Source: JAYWGN01 sp043778255
GTDB taxonomy: Bacteria; Bacteroidota; Bacteroidia; Chitinophagales; Chitinophagaceae
Assembly: GCA_043778255.1 (NCBI GenBank)
Contig: JAYWGN010000012.1
Coordinates: 1-44,757 of the forward strand
Length of the DNA: 44,757 nucleotides
Direction of reading: 5' to 3'
In this document: piece by piece, positions 1 to 8,775 of the stretch
Layout of the letters: every line of letters begins with the position of its first letter
Position numbering within the stretch: the stretch's first letter is position 1
Program-made: the position numbers and the translations under genes
The notes under the pieces: model-generated
Told to the model about the DNA's origin: nothing
What the model saw: only the letters and a program-made list of their open reading frames with translations
Databases searched by the model: none

Positions 1-400
1 TGTAAATGCCATTTACTTTGAACTCCATATACTTATCGTCATCGCCATTATTGTCGTAACAAATAATTTCTGTAAATTTTAATTCACCTCTGCTCATAAC
101 ACCCATTCTTTCCATAAATTTTATAAACTCTGTGCTGCCATCAATATCAAAATATTCCATATCCCACCATAGGCAATTGTCGGTTACACAATTACTATCA
201 CCCATATTTAACCCTAAATGATAATAAATTGGGCTTAATTTGTTTTTTATTTGATATTGAAAGTGAGGCATATCTATAAAATTTTCAAGATAAATTATAT
301 AAATAGAAAAAATCTCTTCTTCAGTTACTCCTTTTTTTAACTTATAATTCAAATCATAAAAAACTTTTAAGTCTTCTAAAAATATTTGTTTTGAATTCAT
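1..400 (-). CDS. Hypothetical protein, 3' part cut by the window edge
   Basis: An open minus-strand frame starts with ATG at 400-398 and runs off the left edge without a stop, giving at least 133 residues. It begins MNSKQIFLEDLKVFYD and is acidic and aromatic-rich, with a CLWWDMEYFDIDG stretch near the middle and an NNGDDDKY segment near the edge. No signal peptide or membrane segment is visible, so it is probably cytoplasmic. It lies directly downstream of a broken small gene (412-709) and a secreted small protein. Small acidic proteins in such clusters are sometimes immunity proteins, but nothing seen here proves that. I do not recognise the family. Confidence 0.6.
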   Translation of the reverse strand, partial: MNSKQIFLEDLKVFYDLNYKLKKGVTEEEIFSIYIIYLENFIDMPHFQYQIKNKLSPIYYHLGLNMGDSNCVTDNCLWWDMEYFDIDGSTEFIKFMERMGVMSRGELKFTEIICYDNNGDDDKYMEFKVNGIY

Positions 401-411
401 TGTATTTATTT

Positions 412-709
412 CTAAGGTGTAAAAATATTTCCTATAGTTACATTTTCAATTGCATCTACTATTAATTGTTTATAAATAACACTACCGTCTGGTTGTACAT
501 AAGCAATTAATCTTACAGGATTTGATGCCATAATTGCATTACCTAATGTAGCATTTTATGCAGCAGCATACTGAATTCTAGTTAAGTTATTTTTGCATTG
601 GCGGATTAATTTCACTAATAAGTATTTTAGTTGGCAACCTTATTTCTTTTAGTTTTGAAACATGACCAGGCTCAAAATCAACAAAATCATCTGCTATATT
701 TACTAACAT
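412..709 (-). pseudogene. Broken small gene (one frameshift and one internal stop)
   Basis: The minus strand starts at an ATG (709-707) that overlaps the stop of the preceding gene. It reads 40 residues, ending PPMQK, before a TAA at 589-587. In a second frame the protein appears to continue NNLTRIQYAAA, hits a TAA at 558-556, then continues NATLGNAIMASNPVRLIAY and on to a TAG at 414-412. Adding one A to the A-run near 590-595 and replacing the internal stop would give one protein of about 99 residues. The family is not recognised. It could instead be a real 40-residue peptide followed by non-coding DNA. The gene just downstream starts 11 bases after the TAG, so the two look co-transcribed. 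Confidence 0.4.
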
Positions 710-1197
710 TTACCACATACAATTAAATGATAGGGCAATTTTATAGTAGTTAAAATTTGCTTTAATATACGTTCATCAATATAAGGTATATCTTTAGGTT
801 CTTTGCAATATACCGTATTTGTAGCTCCAATATGATACCCTTTTACAACACTATCGTTTACTTTTATGGTATAAACACCAACATCAAAGTAATTTAATTT
901 TACCTCTTCAGTTTTATTCATATTGCCATTTTTGGCATTAAACTCTATACGCTTAGCTTTGCTATATATTTTTTTAAAACTAGTATCTTTTGAATTGATA
1001 TATTTTTCAACTTTAGATAATACCTTTAAATCCTTCACCAATTTTTTATTATTAAGCTTAGTTATAGTTAGCCCATAATATTTACAATCTTGTTTAGGAA
1101 TTCTCTCACAATCTTTACATATGGAGTCAATATTTATTTGAGCCGCAATATGAATTGAAGCAAAAAAGTAAATTAATAAAAAAAATATTTGCTTCAT
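703..1197 (-). CDS. Secreted hypothetical protein
   Basis: A 164-residue protein with a clear signal peptide: MKQ, a hydrophobic stretch (IFFLLIYFFASIHIAA), then a likely cleavage before QIN. The mature part is lysine-rich with seven cysteines, including CKDC near the N-terminus and CGKC at the very C-terminus, which suggests disulfides or metal binding in the periplasm. No catalytic motif is recognisable. Its TAG overlaps the ATG of the next small reading frame, so they share a transcript. The family is unknown to me. Confidence 0.6.
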   Translation of the reverse strand: MKQIFFLLIYFFASIHIAAQINIDSICKDCERIPKQDCKYYGLTITKLNNKKLVKDLKVLSKVEKYINSKDTSFKKIYSKAKRIEFNAKNGNMNKTEEVKLNYFDVGVYTIKVNDSVVKGYHIGATNTVYCKEPKDIPYIDERILKQILTTIKLPYHLIVCGKC

Positions 1198-1280
1198 AAT
1201 TTTCCAATTAACTTTTTTAAAAAATTTGTTCCAATTTAAATTTTTTACATTTATAGCTTACTTTGTAGTAATAAACAAGC

Positions 1281-2321
1281 CTACACTGGGCACTTTTGGT
1301 GGTAGTCAATCAATTCAATAGCTGTTTTTTCAAACTGGTAGCCGCTATATACTTTTACTATTTGGTCGAGTACGGCATCTATTTCGGGTACGGTGGTTAG
1401 GGTTACTAATTGGCTGCGGTACTCCTTTATATTGGGCAATCCTTTGAGGTAATTGGCATAGTGCCTTCGCATTTCAAATATACCTACTACTGGGCCTTTC
1501 CACTCGTAGCTGCGGTGTAAGTGTTGTTTGCATACGGCTACACGGTCTTGTACCGTTGGTGGTGCTAAGTGTGTGCCAGTGGCTATATAGTGTTTTATTT
1601 CGTCAAATATCCAAGGGTAGCCAATGGCTGCCCTGCCTATCATTACACCATCTACACCATACTTATTTTTGTAAGCAACGGCTTTTTCGGGGCTATCTAT
1701 ATCGCCATTGCCAAATATGGGTATGGTTATACGAGGGTTGTTTTTTACTTTGCCTATAAGTTCCCAATCGGCCTCGCCTTTATACATTTGGCTACGGGTA
1801 CGGCCGTGTATGGCTAATGCTTTTATGCCTACATCTTGCAACCTTTCGGCAACGGTTTCTATATTTTTGGTTTGTTCATCCCAACCCAATCTTGTTTTTA
1901 CGGTTACGGGTAAGTTAGTGCTTTTTACTACGGCTTCGGTAAGCTTTACCATTAGGTCAATATCTTTCAACACCCCTGCACCAGCACCTTTGAGGGCTAC
2001 TTTTTTTACTGGGCAGCCAAAGTTTATATCTAACAAATCGGGGTTGGTTACATCCACTATTTTAGCCGCTAGGCTTAGGCTTTCTTCATCGCCTCCAAAT
2101 ATTTGAATGCCTACTGGCTTTTCGTAGTCAAATATATCCAGCTTTTTTCGGCTCTTTATAGCATCTCTTATTAGGCCTTCGCTACTTATAAATTCGGTGT
2201 ACATAAGGTCAGCACCTTTTTGCTTACATACTGCCCTAAATGGTGGGTCACTCACATCTTCCATAGGTGCTAACAGTAGCGGAAAGTCGGGTAATGTTAT
2301 ATGGTCGCCAATTTTTATCAT
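1281..2321 (-). CDS. dusB: tRNA-dihydrouridine synthase (DusB family)
   Basis: An FMN-dependent enzyme that reduces uridines in the tRNA D-loop to dihydrouridine. From the chosen ATG the protein has 346 residues. Visible family marks are LAPMEDVSDPPFR at the start of the TIM barrel, a DINFGCPVKK segment carrying the catalytic cysteine, VKTRLGWD, AIHGRTRSQMYKG, and a glycine-rich FMN phosphate site (IFGNGDI, GVMIGRAAIGYPWIF). The frame stays open upstream to a TTG at 2351, but a TAATTTTG promoter-like box at 2346-2339 lies inside that extension and MIKIGDHITL is the usual N-terminus, so 2321 is preferred. It diverges from the CPBP protease gene. Confidence 0.93.
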   Translation of the reverse strand: MIKIGDHITLPDFPLLLAPMEDVSDPPFRAVCKQKGADLMYTEFISSEGLIRDAIKSRKKLDIFDYEKPVGIQIFGGDEESLSLAAKIVDVTNPDLLDINFGCPVKKVALKGAGAGVLKDIDLMVKLTEAVVKSTNLPVTVKTRLGWDEQTKNIETVAERLQDVGIKALAIHGRTRSQMYKGEADWELIGKVKNNPRITIPIFGNGDIDSPEKAVAYKNKYGVDGVMIGRAAIGYPWIFDEIKHYIATGTHLAPPTVQDRVAVCKQHLHRSYEWKGPVVGIFEMRRHYANYLKGLPNIKEYRSQLVTLTTVPEIDAVLDQIVKVYSGYQFEKTAIELIDYHQKCPV

Positions 2322-2375
2322 ACTTATATTTGCTTTTGCAAAATTAAGCAAACCACTTTACAATACGTACAGCAT

Positions 2376-2409
2376 TTTGCCATATATGGCATTACTTATG
2401 TTACTTTTG
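2376..2409 (+). promoter_or_regulatory. Bacteroidota-type promoter for the CPBP protease gene
   Basis: TTTG at 2376-2379 and TACTTTTG at 2402-2409 with a 22-base spacer match the -33/-7 pattern (TTTG, TAnnTTTG) of the primary sigma factor of Bacteroidota. The gene starts 34 bases downstream at 2444. The assignment rests on pattern and position only. Confidence 0.55.
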
Positions 2410-2443
2410 TATTTTATTTTTTATAAAAAAAAATGATTTAACA

Positions 2444-3379
2444 ATGCTCCGTACTTACTTACAATACAAACCTGCTTGGTTGCAATTACTATTATTTGTG
2501 GCTATAGCATTTAGCTTATCACAATTATTGCTATTAATAGCTTTGCCTATAGTAAGTAGTGCTACTCATATTGGTATAGGCACTATTACCAGTATATTAA
2601 GTGGTACGGTAATACACCCTCAAAGCAAAACGATATTAATACTTTTTCAAAGCTTAAATTTTGTATGTTTATTTTTAATACCTACACTACTGTATGCCCA
2701 CTTTGCTAGTGAGCAACCTAACACTTATTTAGGGCTTACTACCCGCACTACTACCAAGTATTTTTTATATGCTATAGCCTTATTACTTGTTGGTATTGTT
2801 GCAACTAATGCCTTAGGGTTGCTTAACAAACTTATACCTATGCCAGCCAGTTGGGTAGCTACCGAACTTAAGCAAAATGCAGCTATAGAAAGCATTGTAA
2901 AGGCTAACAATATAGGCGAATTGCTATTAAGCATAGTTGTAGTAGGTTTGTTTGCAGCTATTGGTGAGGAGTTGTTTTTTAGGGCAGTACTGCAACGTAT
3001 TATTATACAGTGGGTAAAGCAGCCTTTGCTTGGTATAGTTATTACGGCTGTTGTATTTTCGGCTATACATTTACAGTTTTCGGGGTTTTTGCCAAGGGTA
3101 CTATTAGGGTTTATATTAGGTTGTTTGTATTGGTATAGTGGTAGTATATGGGTGAGTATAGCATTCCACTTTATGTACAATACGTTTGGTGTGGTGGTAG
3201 CTTACTTTGCCCCAAGCCAACTTAAAGCCAATGCACAAGTACCTATACAAACACTTCAATTATATATATTTGGTGCAATTGCACTGGCTTTTATATTTAT
3301 TATTATTAGTAAAATGAAAGCCCAAAGCCTTACCAACTTTGATAAGGTATATCCAAAGCAACAAAATTTTTTTAGTTAA
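2444..3379 (+). CDS. CPBP family intramembrane glutamic protease (CAAX/Abi type)
   Basis: A 311-residue membrane protein with about eight hydrophobic segments. The family motifs are present in order: EELFFR at residues 175-180 (EExxxR), an FSAIH segment with His209, and HFMYN with His242 and Asn246 (HxxxN). These residues form the active site of CAAX-prenyl-protease-like and bacteriocin-immunity-like (PF02517) enzymes. The substrate is unknown; such proteins can process membrane peptides or act in self-immunity. It has its own promoter-like sequence, and phosphatidylserine decarboxylase follows 62 bases downstream on the same strand. Confidence 0.88.
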   Translation: MLRTYLQYKPAWLQLLLFVAIAFSLSQLLLLIALPIVSSATHIGIGTITSILSGTVIHPQSKTILILFQSLNFVCLFLIPTLLYAHFASEQPNTYLGLTTRTTTKYFLYAIALLLVGIVATNALGLLNKLIPMPASWVATELKQNAAIESIVKANNIGELLLSIVVVGLFAAIGEELFFRAVLQRIIIQWVKQPLLGIVITAVVFSAIHLQFSGFLPRVLLGFILGCLYWYSGSIWVSIAFHFMYNTFGVVVAYFAPSQLKANAQVPIQTLQLYIFGAIALAFIFIIISKMKAQSLTNFDKVYPKQQNFFS

Positions 3380-3441
3380 CCACAAGTATTATACAAGTAA
3401 GTAATTACTTTTGCTTATCAACACTCTTTATTACTACACTT

Positions 3442-4098
3442 ATGACCATACACCACGAGGGTTACAAATCCATAGCTATAGGCACTTTAATATTTGGTAT
3501 TATTAATATTATTAGTTTCAAATTATTAGGTACTCAGTTGCCCTACTTGGCTCTATTTATTTTTATAGCTACACTGGGTTTATTGTTGTTTTTAATATCG
3601 TTTTTTCGTATACCCAAACGAGTAAAAACCTACAACGAAAACCAAATAATAGCCCCAGCCGATGGTAAAGTAGTGGTTATAGAAGAGGTGGATGATGTAG
3701 AATATTTTAAAGGCAAAAGGTTACAGGTTTCCATATTTATGAGCCCAGCCAATGTGCACCAAAACCATTGCCCAGTAAGCGGCACAGTTACATACAACCA
3801 ATACCACAAAGGCAAATACTTAGTAGCTTGGCACCCCAAAAGTAGTACCGATAATGAGCGCCATAGTGTAGTAATAAACCATAACGGTAAAGAAATATTG
3901 GTAAAGCAAATAGCTGGTGCATTAGCCAAACGTATAGTTAATTATATACAACCCAACCAAACCGTTACACAAAACCAAGAGTTAGGATTTATAAAATTTG
4001 GCTCAAGGGTTGATATGCTTTTGCCGTTAGGCACTACCATTAATGTAGCCCTCAACCAAGCTGTAAAAGGCGGCGTAACAGTAATAGCAAGTTGGTAA
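3442..4098 (+). CDS. psd: Phosphatidylserine decarboxylase family protein
   Basis: The enzyme converts phosphatidylserine to phosphatidylethanolamine at the membrane. This is the short type (218 residues). Two hydrophobic segments lie in the first 55 residues, followed by APADGKV (71-77), HQNHCP (106-111) and a GS pair (187-188) in KFGSRVDMLLP. In this family the proenzyme cleaves itself between that Gly and Ser to make the pyruvoyl cofactor. Length and motifs fit the Bacteroidota short PSD. It follows the CPBP gene and converges on the EamA transporter, whose stop lies 20 bases away. Confidence 0.9.
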   Translation: MTIHHEGYKSIAIGTLIFGIINIISFKLLGTQLPYLALFIFIATLGLLLFLISFFRIPKRVKTYNENQIIAPADGKVVVIEEVDDVEYFKGKRLQVSIFMSPANVHQNHCPVSGTVTYNQYHKGKYLVAWHPKSSTDNERHSVVINHNGKEILVKQIAGALAKRIVNYIQPNQTVTQNQELGFIKFGSRVDMLLPLGTTINVALNQAVKGGVTVIASW

Positions 4099-4118
4099 CT
4101 ATTTTTTGACAAAAAATA

Positions 4119-5021
4119 TTAAGCAATATTTTTTCTTTTATAATTTGCAATAAATATGCCACTTAGTATAACTGCCAAACTTAAGGCAACCCATACCGTT
4201 ATAATTTCATTATCTAATGCACCCCAAGCCATAGCAACAAAGGGAATGCCATAAGTAACCGAACTTGCAAATACACCTCCTGCTTTTTTCATTAGCATAT
4301 AAAATAATATAGAGGCTACCGTAGTGCCAAACACACCTAATAGTACCGTAGCACCAATGGAATGCTGTATGGCAGGGCTGTTGAAGTTAAGTGTTTGAGT
4401 ATTGGTTATTAATAATATAACAAACGATGGAATTATTAAAAAACTAAAAGCCAACGAAGCAATTTTTATACTGGCTATATGTTTTAACTTTTTGCCCACC
4501 ATATTTACATTAAGTCCGTATAAAAATGTAGCAAGTATTGTAAAGCCTACGTATACCAAATCACCCGTTTTGCCGCTTTTGCTAAAAAACAATAATATAC
4601 TCCCCACAAAACTTATAGTAATACCCATTACTTGCCACACATTTGGCTGTAAGCCAAAAAACAAAAAACCTACCACCAACACAAATATGGGTGTAAGTGC
4701 ATTTAAAGTACCTGCAAATGAAGGCTCTAACTTTAACTCAGCAAGGCAAAATAAAAATGCAGGAAAAAAACTGCCCAAAAACCCCGAAAGTATGGCATAG
4801 TTTCTAGTTGTAGCATCTAAGCCTTTAAGGGCTTTAATACCCATTGGCAATACAACTAGCCCTGCCCAAAACATCCTAAACGAAGCTACTTGCCATGCAC
4901 TAAGTACTGGTTTGCCATCGGCATCAAACAAGCCTATTTGCATTAGCTTAAAGCTACTGCCCCATATAATTGCCAATACTATAAATAATCCCCATTTTAC
5001 CCATTTGCTGGTATTGTGCAT
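4119..5021 (-). CDS. EamA/DMT superfamily transporter
   Basis: A 300-residue protein with about ten hydrophobic helices in two five-helix halves, the usual layout of EamA (PF00892) drug/metabolite transporters. Typical segments are IIWGSSFKLMQIG near the N-terminus, RMFWAGLVVLPMG in helix 2 and the FFGLQPNVWQVMGI region between the halves. The substrate cannot be read from sequence; relatives export amino acids, nucleotides or metabolites. The C-terminus is short and basic (NYKRKNIA). It diverges from the PPK2 gene. Confidence 0.88.
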   Translation of the reverse strand: MHNTSKWVKWGLFIVLAIIWGSSFKLMQIGLFDADGKPVLSAWQVASFRMFWAGLVVLPMGIKALKGLDATTRNYAILSGFLGSFFPAFLFCLAELKLEPSFAGTLNALTPIFVLVVGFLFFGLQPNVWQVMGITISFVGSILLFFSKSGKTGDLVYVGFTILATFLYGLNVNMVGKKLKHIASIKIASLAFSFLIIPSFVILLITNTQTLNFNSPAIQHSIGATVLLGVFGTTVASILFYMLMKKAGGVFASSVTYGIPFVAMAWGALDNEIITVWVALSLAVILSGIFIANYKRKNIA

Positions 5022-5030
5022 TTTATTTTT

Positions 5031-5062
5031 TTTGTTAAATGCAAATGTGGAACTTATATTTG
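5031..5062 (+). promoter_or_regulatory. Bacteroidota-type promoter for the PPK2 gene
   Basis: TTTG at 5031-5034, a 20-base spacer and TATATTTG at 5055-5062 fit the TTTG / TAnnTTTG consensus well. The ATG of the PPK2 gene is 22 bases downstream at 5085. Confidence 0.6.
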
Positions 5063-5084
5063 ATTAAATAAAAATTAATAAAAA

Positions 5085-5834
5085 ATGGCAACGCTTAGTT
5101 TAAAAAAAATAGCTACCACAGCACCCAAAACTTCAAATAAAGACACTACAAAACTAAAAACTGCAGCACTTATAAAAGAGTTGCAAGAGTTGCAAAATGT
5201 ACTGATGGCATCGGCCACCAACTCCGTACTACTTGTAATACAAGGGCTTGATGCTAGTGGTAAGGATGGGTTGGTAAAAAATGTATTGGGAAGCATAAAC
5301 CCGCAAGGTGTAACGGTAAAAAGCTTTAAAGCACCAACTGCCGAAGAGTTAAGGCACGATATACTATGGCGTATACATAAAGAAACACCAGAAAAAGGGA
5401 TGATTAAAGTATTTAACAGAAGCCATTACGAAGATATATTAATAACTAGAGTACACGGTTGGTGTGACGATGCTACTGCAACAAAAAGAATAAAAGCAAT
5501 TAACGATTTTGAAAATTTGCTAACCCAACACGGCAATACTACAATTATAAAAGTATACCTACACATATCACAAGAGGAACAGCATATAAGGCTTAAAGAG
5601 CGAATGACCGACCCTACAAAAATGTGGAAATACAATGAAAATGATTGGAAAGAAAGTGAACTGTGGAGCAAATACCATATAGCTTATGAAGATTGTATAA
5701 CCCAAACTAGTGCCATACCTTGGCATATAATACCTGCCGACCAAAATTGGTATAAGGAAAATTTGGTAGCTAACTTATTAGTAGCTGCCCTCAAAAAAAT
5801 GGATTTAAAATACCCAACAATTAAAACTTTGTAA
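5085..5834 (+). CDS. Polyphosphate kinase 2 family phosphotransferase
   Basis: A 249-residue cytoplasmic P-loop kinase that transfers phosphate between polyphosphate and nucleotides. Motifs seen: a Walker A loop GLDASGKDG (residues 54-62), the polyphosphate-contacting SFKAPTAEEL segment, HDILWRIH, and the lid-region FNRSHYEDIL (109-118) followed by RVHGW. Length matches single-domain PPK2 enzymes. Whether it favours AMP, ADP or GDP/ATP synthesis cannot be decided from these motifs alone. It has its own promoter-like sequence and is followed by mscL on the same strand. Confidence 0.9.
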   Translation: MATLSLKKIATTAPKTSNKDTTKLKTAALIKELQELQNVLMASATNSVLLVIQGLDASGKDGLVKNVLGSINPQGVTVKSFKAPTAEELRHDILWRIHKETPEKGMIKVFNRSHYEDILITRVHGWCDDATATKRIKAINDFENLLTQHGNTTIIKVYLHISQEEQHIRLKERMTDPTKMWKYNENDWKESELWSKYHIAYEDCITQTSAIPWHIIPADQNWYKENLVANLLVAALKKMDLKYPTIKTL

Positions 5835-5926
5835 AATATTATACTATATTGCAAGTGTAGTTAATAAAACACAACAATATATTAATTACATAAATCAACA
5901 TTTTACAAACTTAAAAACAAAAAATT

Positions 5927-6352
5927 ATGGGATTCATTAAAGATTTCAAAACTTTCGCATTAAAGGGTAATTTAGCCGATTTGGCTATTGGTGTTGTAAT
6001 TGGCGCTGCATTTGGCAAAGTGGTAAGTGCATTTATTGATGGCTGTGTGCTGCCATTTGTGGGTATGCTATCGGGCAAAGATTTTACTAACATGTACGTA
6101 CCGTTAACCGATAAGGTAAAAGATGCCGTTGTAGCTGCTGGCGATAAAGGAGTATCACTTGTAGAGGCACAAAAAATAGGACCAGTATTTGCTTATGGCA
6201 ACTTTATATCGGCAGTTATTACATTTTTGCTAGTGGCATTAGTGTGCTACTTAGTAATTAAAAACTTGCTTAAAAAAGACCCAAATGCAGCACCTGACCC
6301 TACTCCAACCGAAAGTTTATTGGGAGAAATAAGAGATGCATTAAAAAAATAA
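5927..6352 (+). CDS. mscL: Large-conductance mechanosensitive channel MscL
   Basis: A 141-residue inner-membrane channel that opens under membrane tension to release solutes during osmotic downshock. The N-terminal FIKDFKTFALKGNLADLAIG and the following VIGAAFGKVVSAFIDG are the amphipathic helix and pore-lining TM1 of MscL. TM2 (FISAVITFLLVALVCYLVI) and a charged C-terminal helix ending EIRDALKK are both present. The length is typical. A strong hairpin follows 21 bases after the stop. Confidence 0.96.
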   Translation: MGFIKDFKTFALKGNLADLAIGVVIGAAFGKVVSAFIDGCVLPFVGMLSGKDFTNMYVPLTDKVKDAVVAAGDKGVSLVEAQKIGPVFAYGNFISAVITFLLVALVCYLVIKNLLKKDPNAAPDPTPTESLLGEIRDALKK

Positions 6353-6373
6353 ATAAAAAGCCATTATATTTGC

Positions 6374-6416
6374 AACTGTATTGTAGTATTTTATATATTT
6401 ACAATACAGTTTTTTA
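6374..6416 (+). terminator. Hairpin downstream of mscL
   Basis: A perfect 12-bp stem (AACTGTATTGTA at 6374-6385 pairing with TACAATACAGTT at 6400-6411) with a 14-base loop is followed by a T-rich tract, as in an intrinsic terminator. A TATATTTG box at 6365-6372 just before it could be a promoter for the DUF3078 gene, in which case the hairpin would lie at the start of its 5' leader. The sequence does not separate the two readings. Confidence 0.6.
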
Positions 6417-6436
6417 TTATTAACACACTACTAATT

Positions 6437-7399
6437 ATGAGAAAATTTGCACTATTATTACTTGCAACTGTATGTTTATACACTGCAAATGCACAAGTTG
6501 CTGCTGCTAAAAAAGCAGGAAAAAAAACAAAAAAAGAAACGATTAACCGAGTAGGTACTTGGAAACGTGGCGGAATATTTTCGCTTAATGTAAACCAAGG
6601 CGGTTATGATAACTGGATATCTGCTGGCGATGCTGATTGGTCAATTGGTGCTAATGGCTACATAAGCTTATATGCTAATAAGGCTTGGGCTGGCAAAAAG
6701 AAAGCAAAATTAAAAACTTGGACTAACAGCCTCGATATTAACCAAGCAATACAAAGTATACACGACGAAAGAACAGATATAAATGCATTTAACAAACTAG
6801 ATGATAGGATCGATTTTTTATCGAAATATGGTGTTGAGCTAAAAAATAAAATTTATTTTTCTACTATATTTAATGCACGTACTCAATTGTACGATACCAA
6901 AATAGCAGGTAAAAGAATAAGCGGATTTTTTGCTCCAGGGGTTGTTACACTTGCTCCAGGTTTTGAGTGGAAGCCAAGTAGTGCTTTCTCAGCTTTCCTT
7001 TCGCCACTAAGTAACCGTTTTGTAATAGTTACTAATGGCCCTAATAGTATAGCTGCTAACCTTAGCCAAACAAAGCCTTATGGTGTATTGCCGAGTCGCC
7101 AAGTAGATTGGCAGCCAGGTGCTTACTTAAGCCTTAACCTTAATGCAGATTTGGATAAAGCAAAAAAAGTAAACCTTAAAAGCCGATTAGATTTGTATAG
7201 CAATTATGCTAACAGCCCACAAAATATGGACTTGTTTTTTACTAACATATTAAGTATGAAAGTAAACAAATGGATAAGTGCTAGTGTAAACCTTACTATG
7301 ATATACGATGATGATGTACGTCAGTTTGGATTTTTACGTAATAAGCCAGGCTTACAGTACAACCACAACATTGGTGTAGGTGTTACTCGTAGGTTCTAA
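6437..7399 (+). CDS. DUF3078 domain protein, probable outer-membrane beta-barrel
   Basis: A 320-residue protein with a signal peptide (MRKFALLLLATVCLYTANAQ, cleavage after AQ). The mature part opens with a basic KKAGKKTKKET stretch, then GTWKRGGIFSLNVNQGGYDNW, a pattern typical of the DUF3078 family of Bacteroidota. It alternates hydrophobic and polar residues like a beta-barrel and ends in an aromatic residue (GVGVTRRF), as outer-membrane proteins often do. Family function is not established. It stands between hairpins and is probably monocistronic. Confidence 0.82.
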   Translation: MRKFALLLLATVCLYTANAQVAAAKKAGKKTKKETINRVGTWKRGGIFSLNVNQGGYDNWISAGDADWSIGANGYISLYANKAWAGKKKAKLKTWTNSLDINQAIQSIHDERTDINAFNKLDDRIDFLSKYGVELKNKIYFSTIFNARTQLYDTKIAGKRISGFFAPGVVTLAPGFEWKPSSAFSAFLSPLSNRFVIVTNGPNSIAANLSQTKPYGVLPSRQVDWQPGAYLSLNLNADLDKAKKVNLKSRLDLYSNYANSPQNMDLFFTNILSMKVNKWISASVNLTMIYDDDVRQFGFLRNKPGLQYNHNIGVGVTRRF

Positions 7400-7424
7400 T
7401 ACTGTAATCACATATTTTTTTTAT

Positions 7425-7457
7425 AAAAAAACCCGATATGCAATTATCGGGTTTTTT
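7425..7457 (+). terminator. Intrinsic terminator after the DUF3078 gene
   Basis: Stem CCCGATA (7432-7438) pairs with TATCGGG (7445-7451) around a 6-base loop, flanked by a run of A on the left and T on the right. This is a textbook rho-independent terminator that could also work on the opposite strand. Confidence 0.85.
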
Positions 7458-7493
7458 GTTAGATATTTGTACCACACACATTAATATACAACA

Positions 7494-8321
7494 GTGCAAA
7501 ACGAAAGTTACAAAATAAAATTACCCCAATTTGAAGGACCATTTGACCTCCTTTTATTTTTTATTGAAAGGGATGAGTTAGATATTTATGATATTCCTAT
7601 TACTGGTATTATTAACGACTTTTTGGTATATATAAGAGGTGCCCAAGACCTTAATATTGAACTCAGTAGCGAATTTATATTATTTGTAAGCACCTTAATG
7701 CGCATAAAAGCAAAAATGCTTATACCACGTAAAGAAATTGATGCCGATGGCAACGAGGTTGATCCAAGGCAAGAGTTGGTAGATAAAATATTGGAATACA
7801 AAAAGTATAAAGAAGCAAGTGCCCAATTAGCCGATTTGGAAGCCATACGAATGCTAATGGTAAAGCGAGGCAACCTGCAAAAAGAATTGAGCTATATAGG
7901 CGAGGAAAGTGGTGAAGGCACCGAAATACAAAGCATTACATTGTTTAAACTAATGAAAGCATTTGAAAAAGTAATGCAAAAAGTATATGATAAAAATAAT
8001 GTACCCACCCACACCGTAGTAAAGTATAACTATACAATGGAGCAAAGCAGAGAAAGTTTATTGAGTATTGCCAAAGCAGGTAAAAATATTTCATTTGAAA
8101 AAATATTTGAACCCTGTGCAGATAGGATACAAGCTATATTCTTTTTTCTTTCGTTATTGGAGTTGGTGCAACAAAAATTTTTGAAACTACTTATGGGCGA
8201 TGGGCGTAATAACTTTATATTGGAGTACAACGAAAATTGGGAAACCGAAGCCGATGCTATAATAACAGCAGCAGATATTGAAAAAATTAAAAATGTACCA
8301 ATTAATCCGTCGTTGAATTAG
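7494..8321 (+). CDS. scpA: Segregation and condensation protein A
   Basis: The kleisin subunit of the SMC-ScpAB condensin, which organises and helps separate chromosomes. The protein has 275 residues and starts at GTG (7494-7496). The family N-terminus KLPQFEGPFDLLLFFIERDELDIYDIPI... is clear, followed by FILFVSTLMRIKAKMLIPR, the helical segment that binds the SMC neck. The C-terminal part carries the winged-helix region expected to contact the SMC head. No scpB or smc gene is next to it. It follows a terminator, so it has its own transcription unit. Confidence 0.93.
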   Translation: MQNESYKIKLPQFEGPFDLLLFFIERDELDIYDIPITGIINDFLVYIRGAQDLNIELSSEFILFVSTLMRIKAKMLIPRKEIDADGNEVDPRQELVDKILEYKKYKEASAQLADLEAIRMLMVKRGNLQKELSYIGEESGEGTEIQSITLFKLMKAFEKVMQKVYDKNNVPTHTVVKYNYTMEQSRESLLSIAKAGKNISFEKIFEPCADRIQAIFFFLSLLELVQQKFLKLLMGDGRNNFILEYNENWETEADAIITAADIEKIKNVPINPSLN

Positions 8322-8581
8322 GTGTTGGGGAAATACATTTTTTGAAATGTTCTTAAACTTTACCGAGTTAGAATATTACAAATTATTAGACTCCTTGCAA
8401 TTTGTTGGTTAATAGTTTGGCTGTTTTACAATAACAAATTAAACCCTCAAAGTGAGCAATGTTAGTTCACAACTTAGCATTTTGTATTAAATAGTTAATA
8501 CCCAATTGTAACAGGTATTAATTACAAAATTACTTTACTCATTTTTTTGTTTGGTCTGCATATTTATAAAAGCCACTAAGA

Positions 8582-8762
8582 ACAGGTATTGCCGAAAGTT
8601 AGGAAATAGAATTCATTCCGCCTGTAACCAGTGCCGATTGCAATATAGTAGATGAAAATAACAACTAAAAGCCAAATTGAAAAACTTCTGCCCGAACTAC
8701 TGCCGAGTAAGGAATCAAATGCTCCTTGTTATTTCCTCCGCCCAACCATCGGCAATACCTGT
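8582..8762. repeat. Inverted repeat downstream of the antitoxin gene
   Basis: A perfect 14-bp inverted repeat, ACAGGTATTGCCGA at 8582-8595 and its complement at 8749-8762, extends imperfectly inward (GTTAGGAAATA against the complement of a GGTTGGGCGGAGGAAATA-like arm). It encloses about 150 bases with no convincing gene and starts 14 bases past the 3' end of the HTH antitoxin gene. The preceding 8322-8581 shows no gene or clear signal. It could be a miniature inverted-repeat element or a recombination-site-like structure. Confidence 0.5.
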
Positions 8763-8775
8763 GTTATTAGCAGTT

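Noticed and set aside
2321..2351. Upstream TTG start for dusB
   Set aside because: A promoter-like -7 box lies inside the extension and the family N-terminus matches the ATG at 2321.
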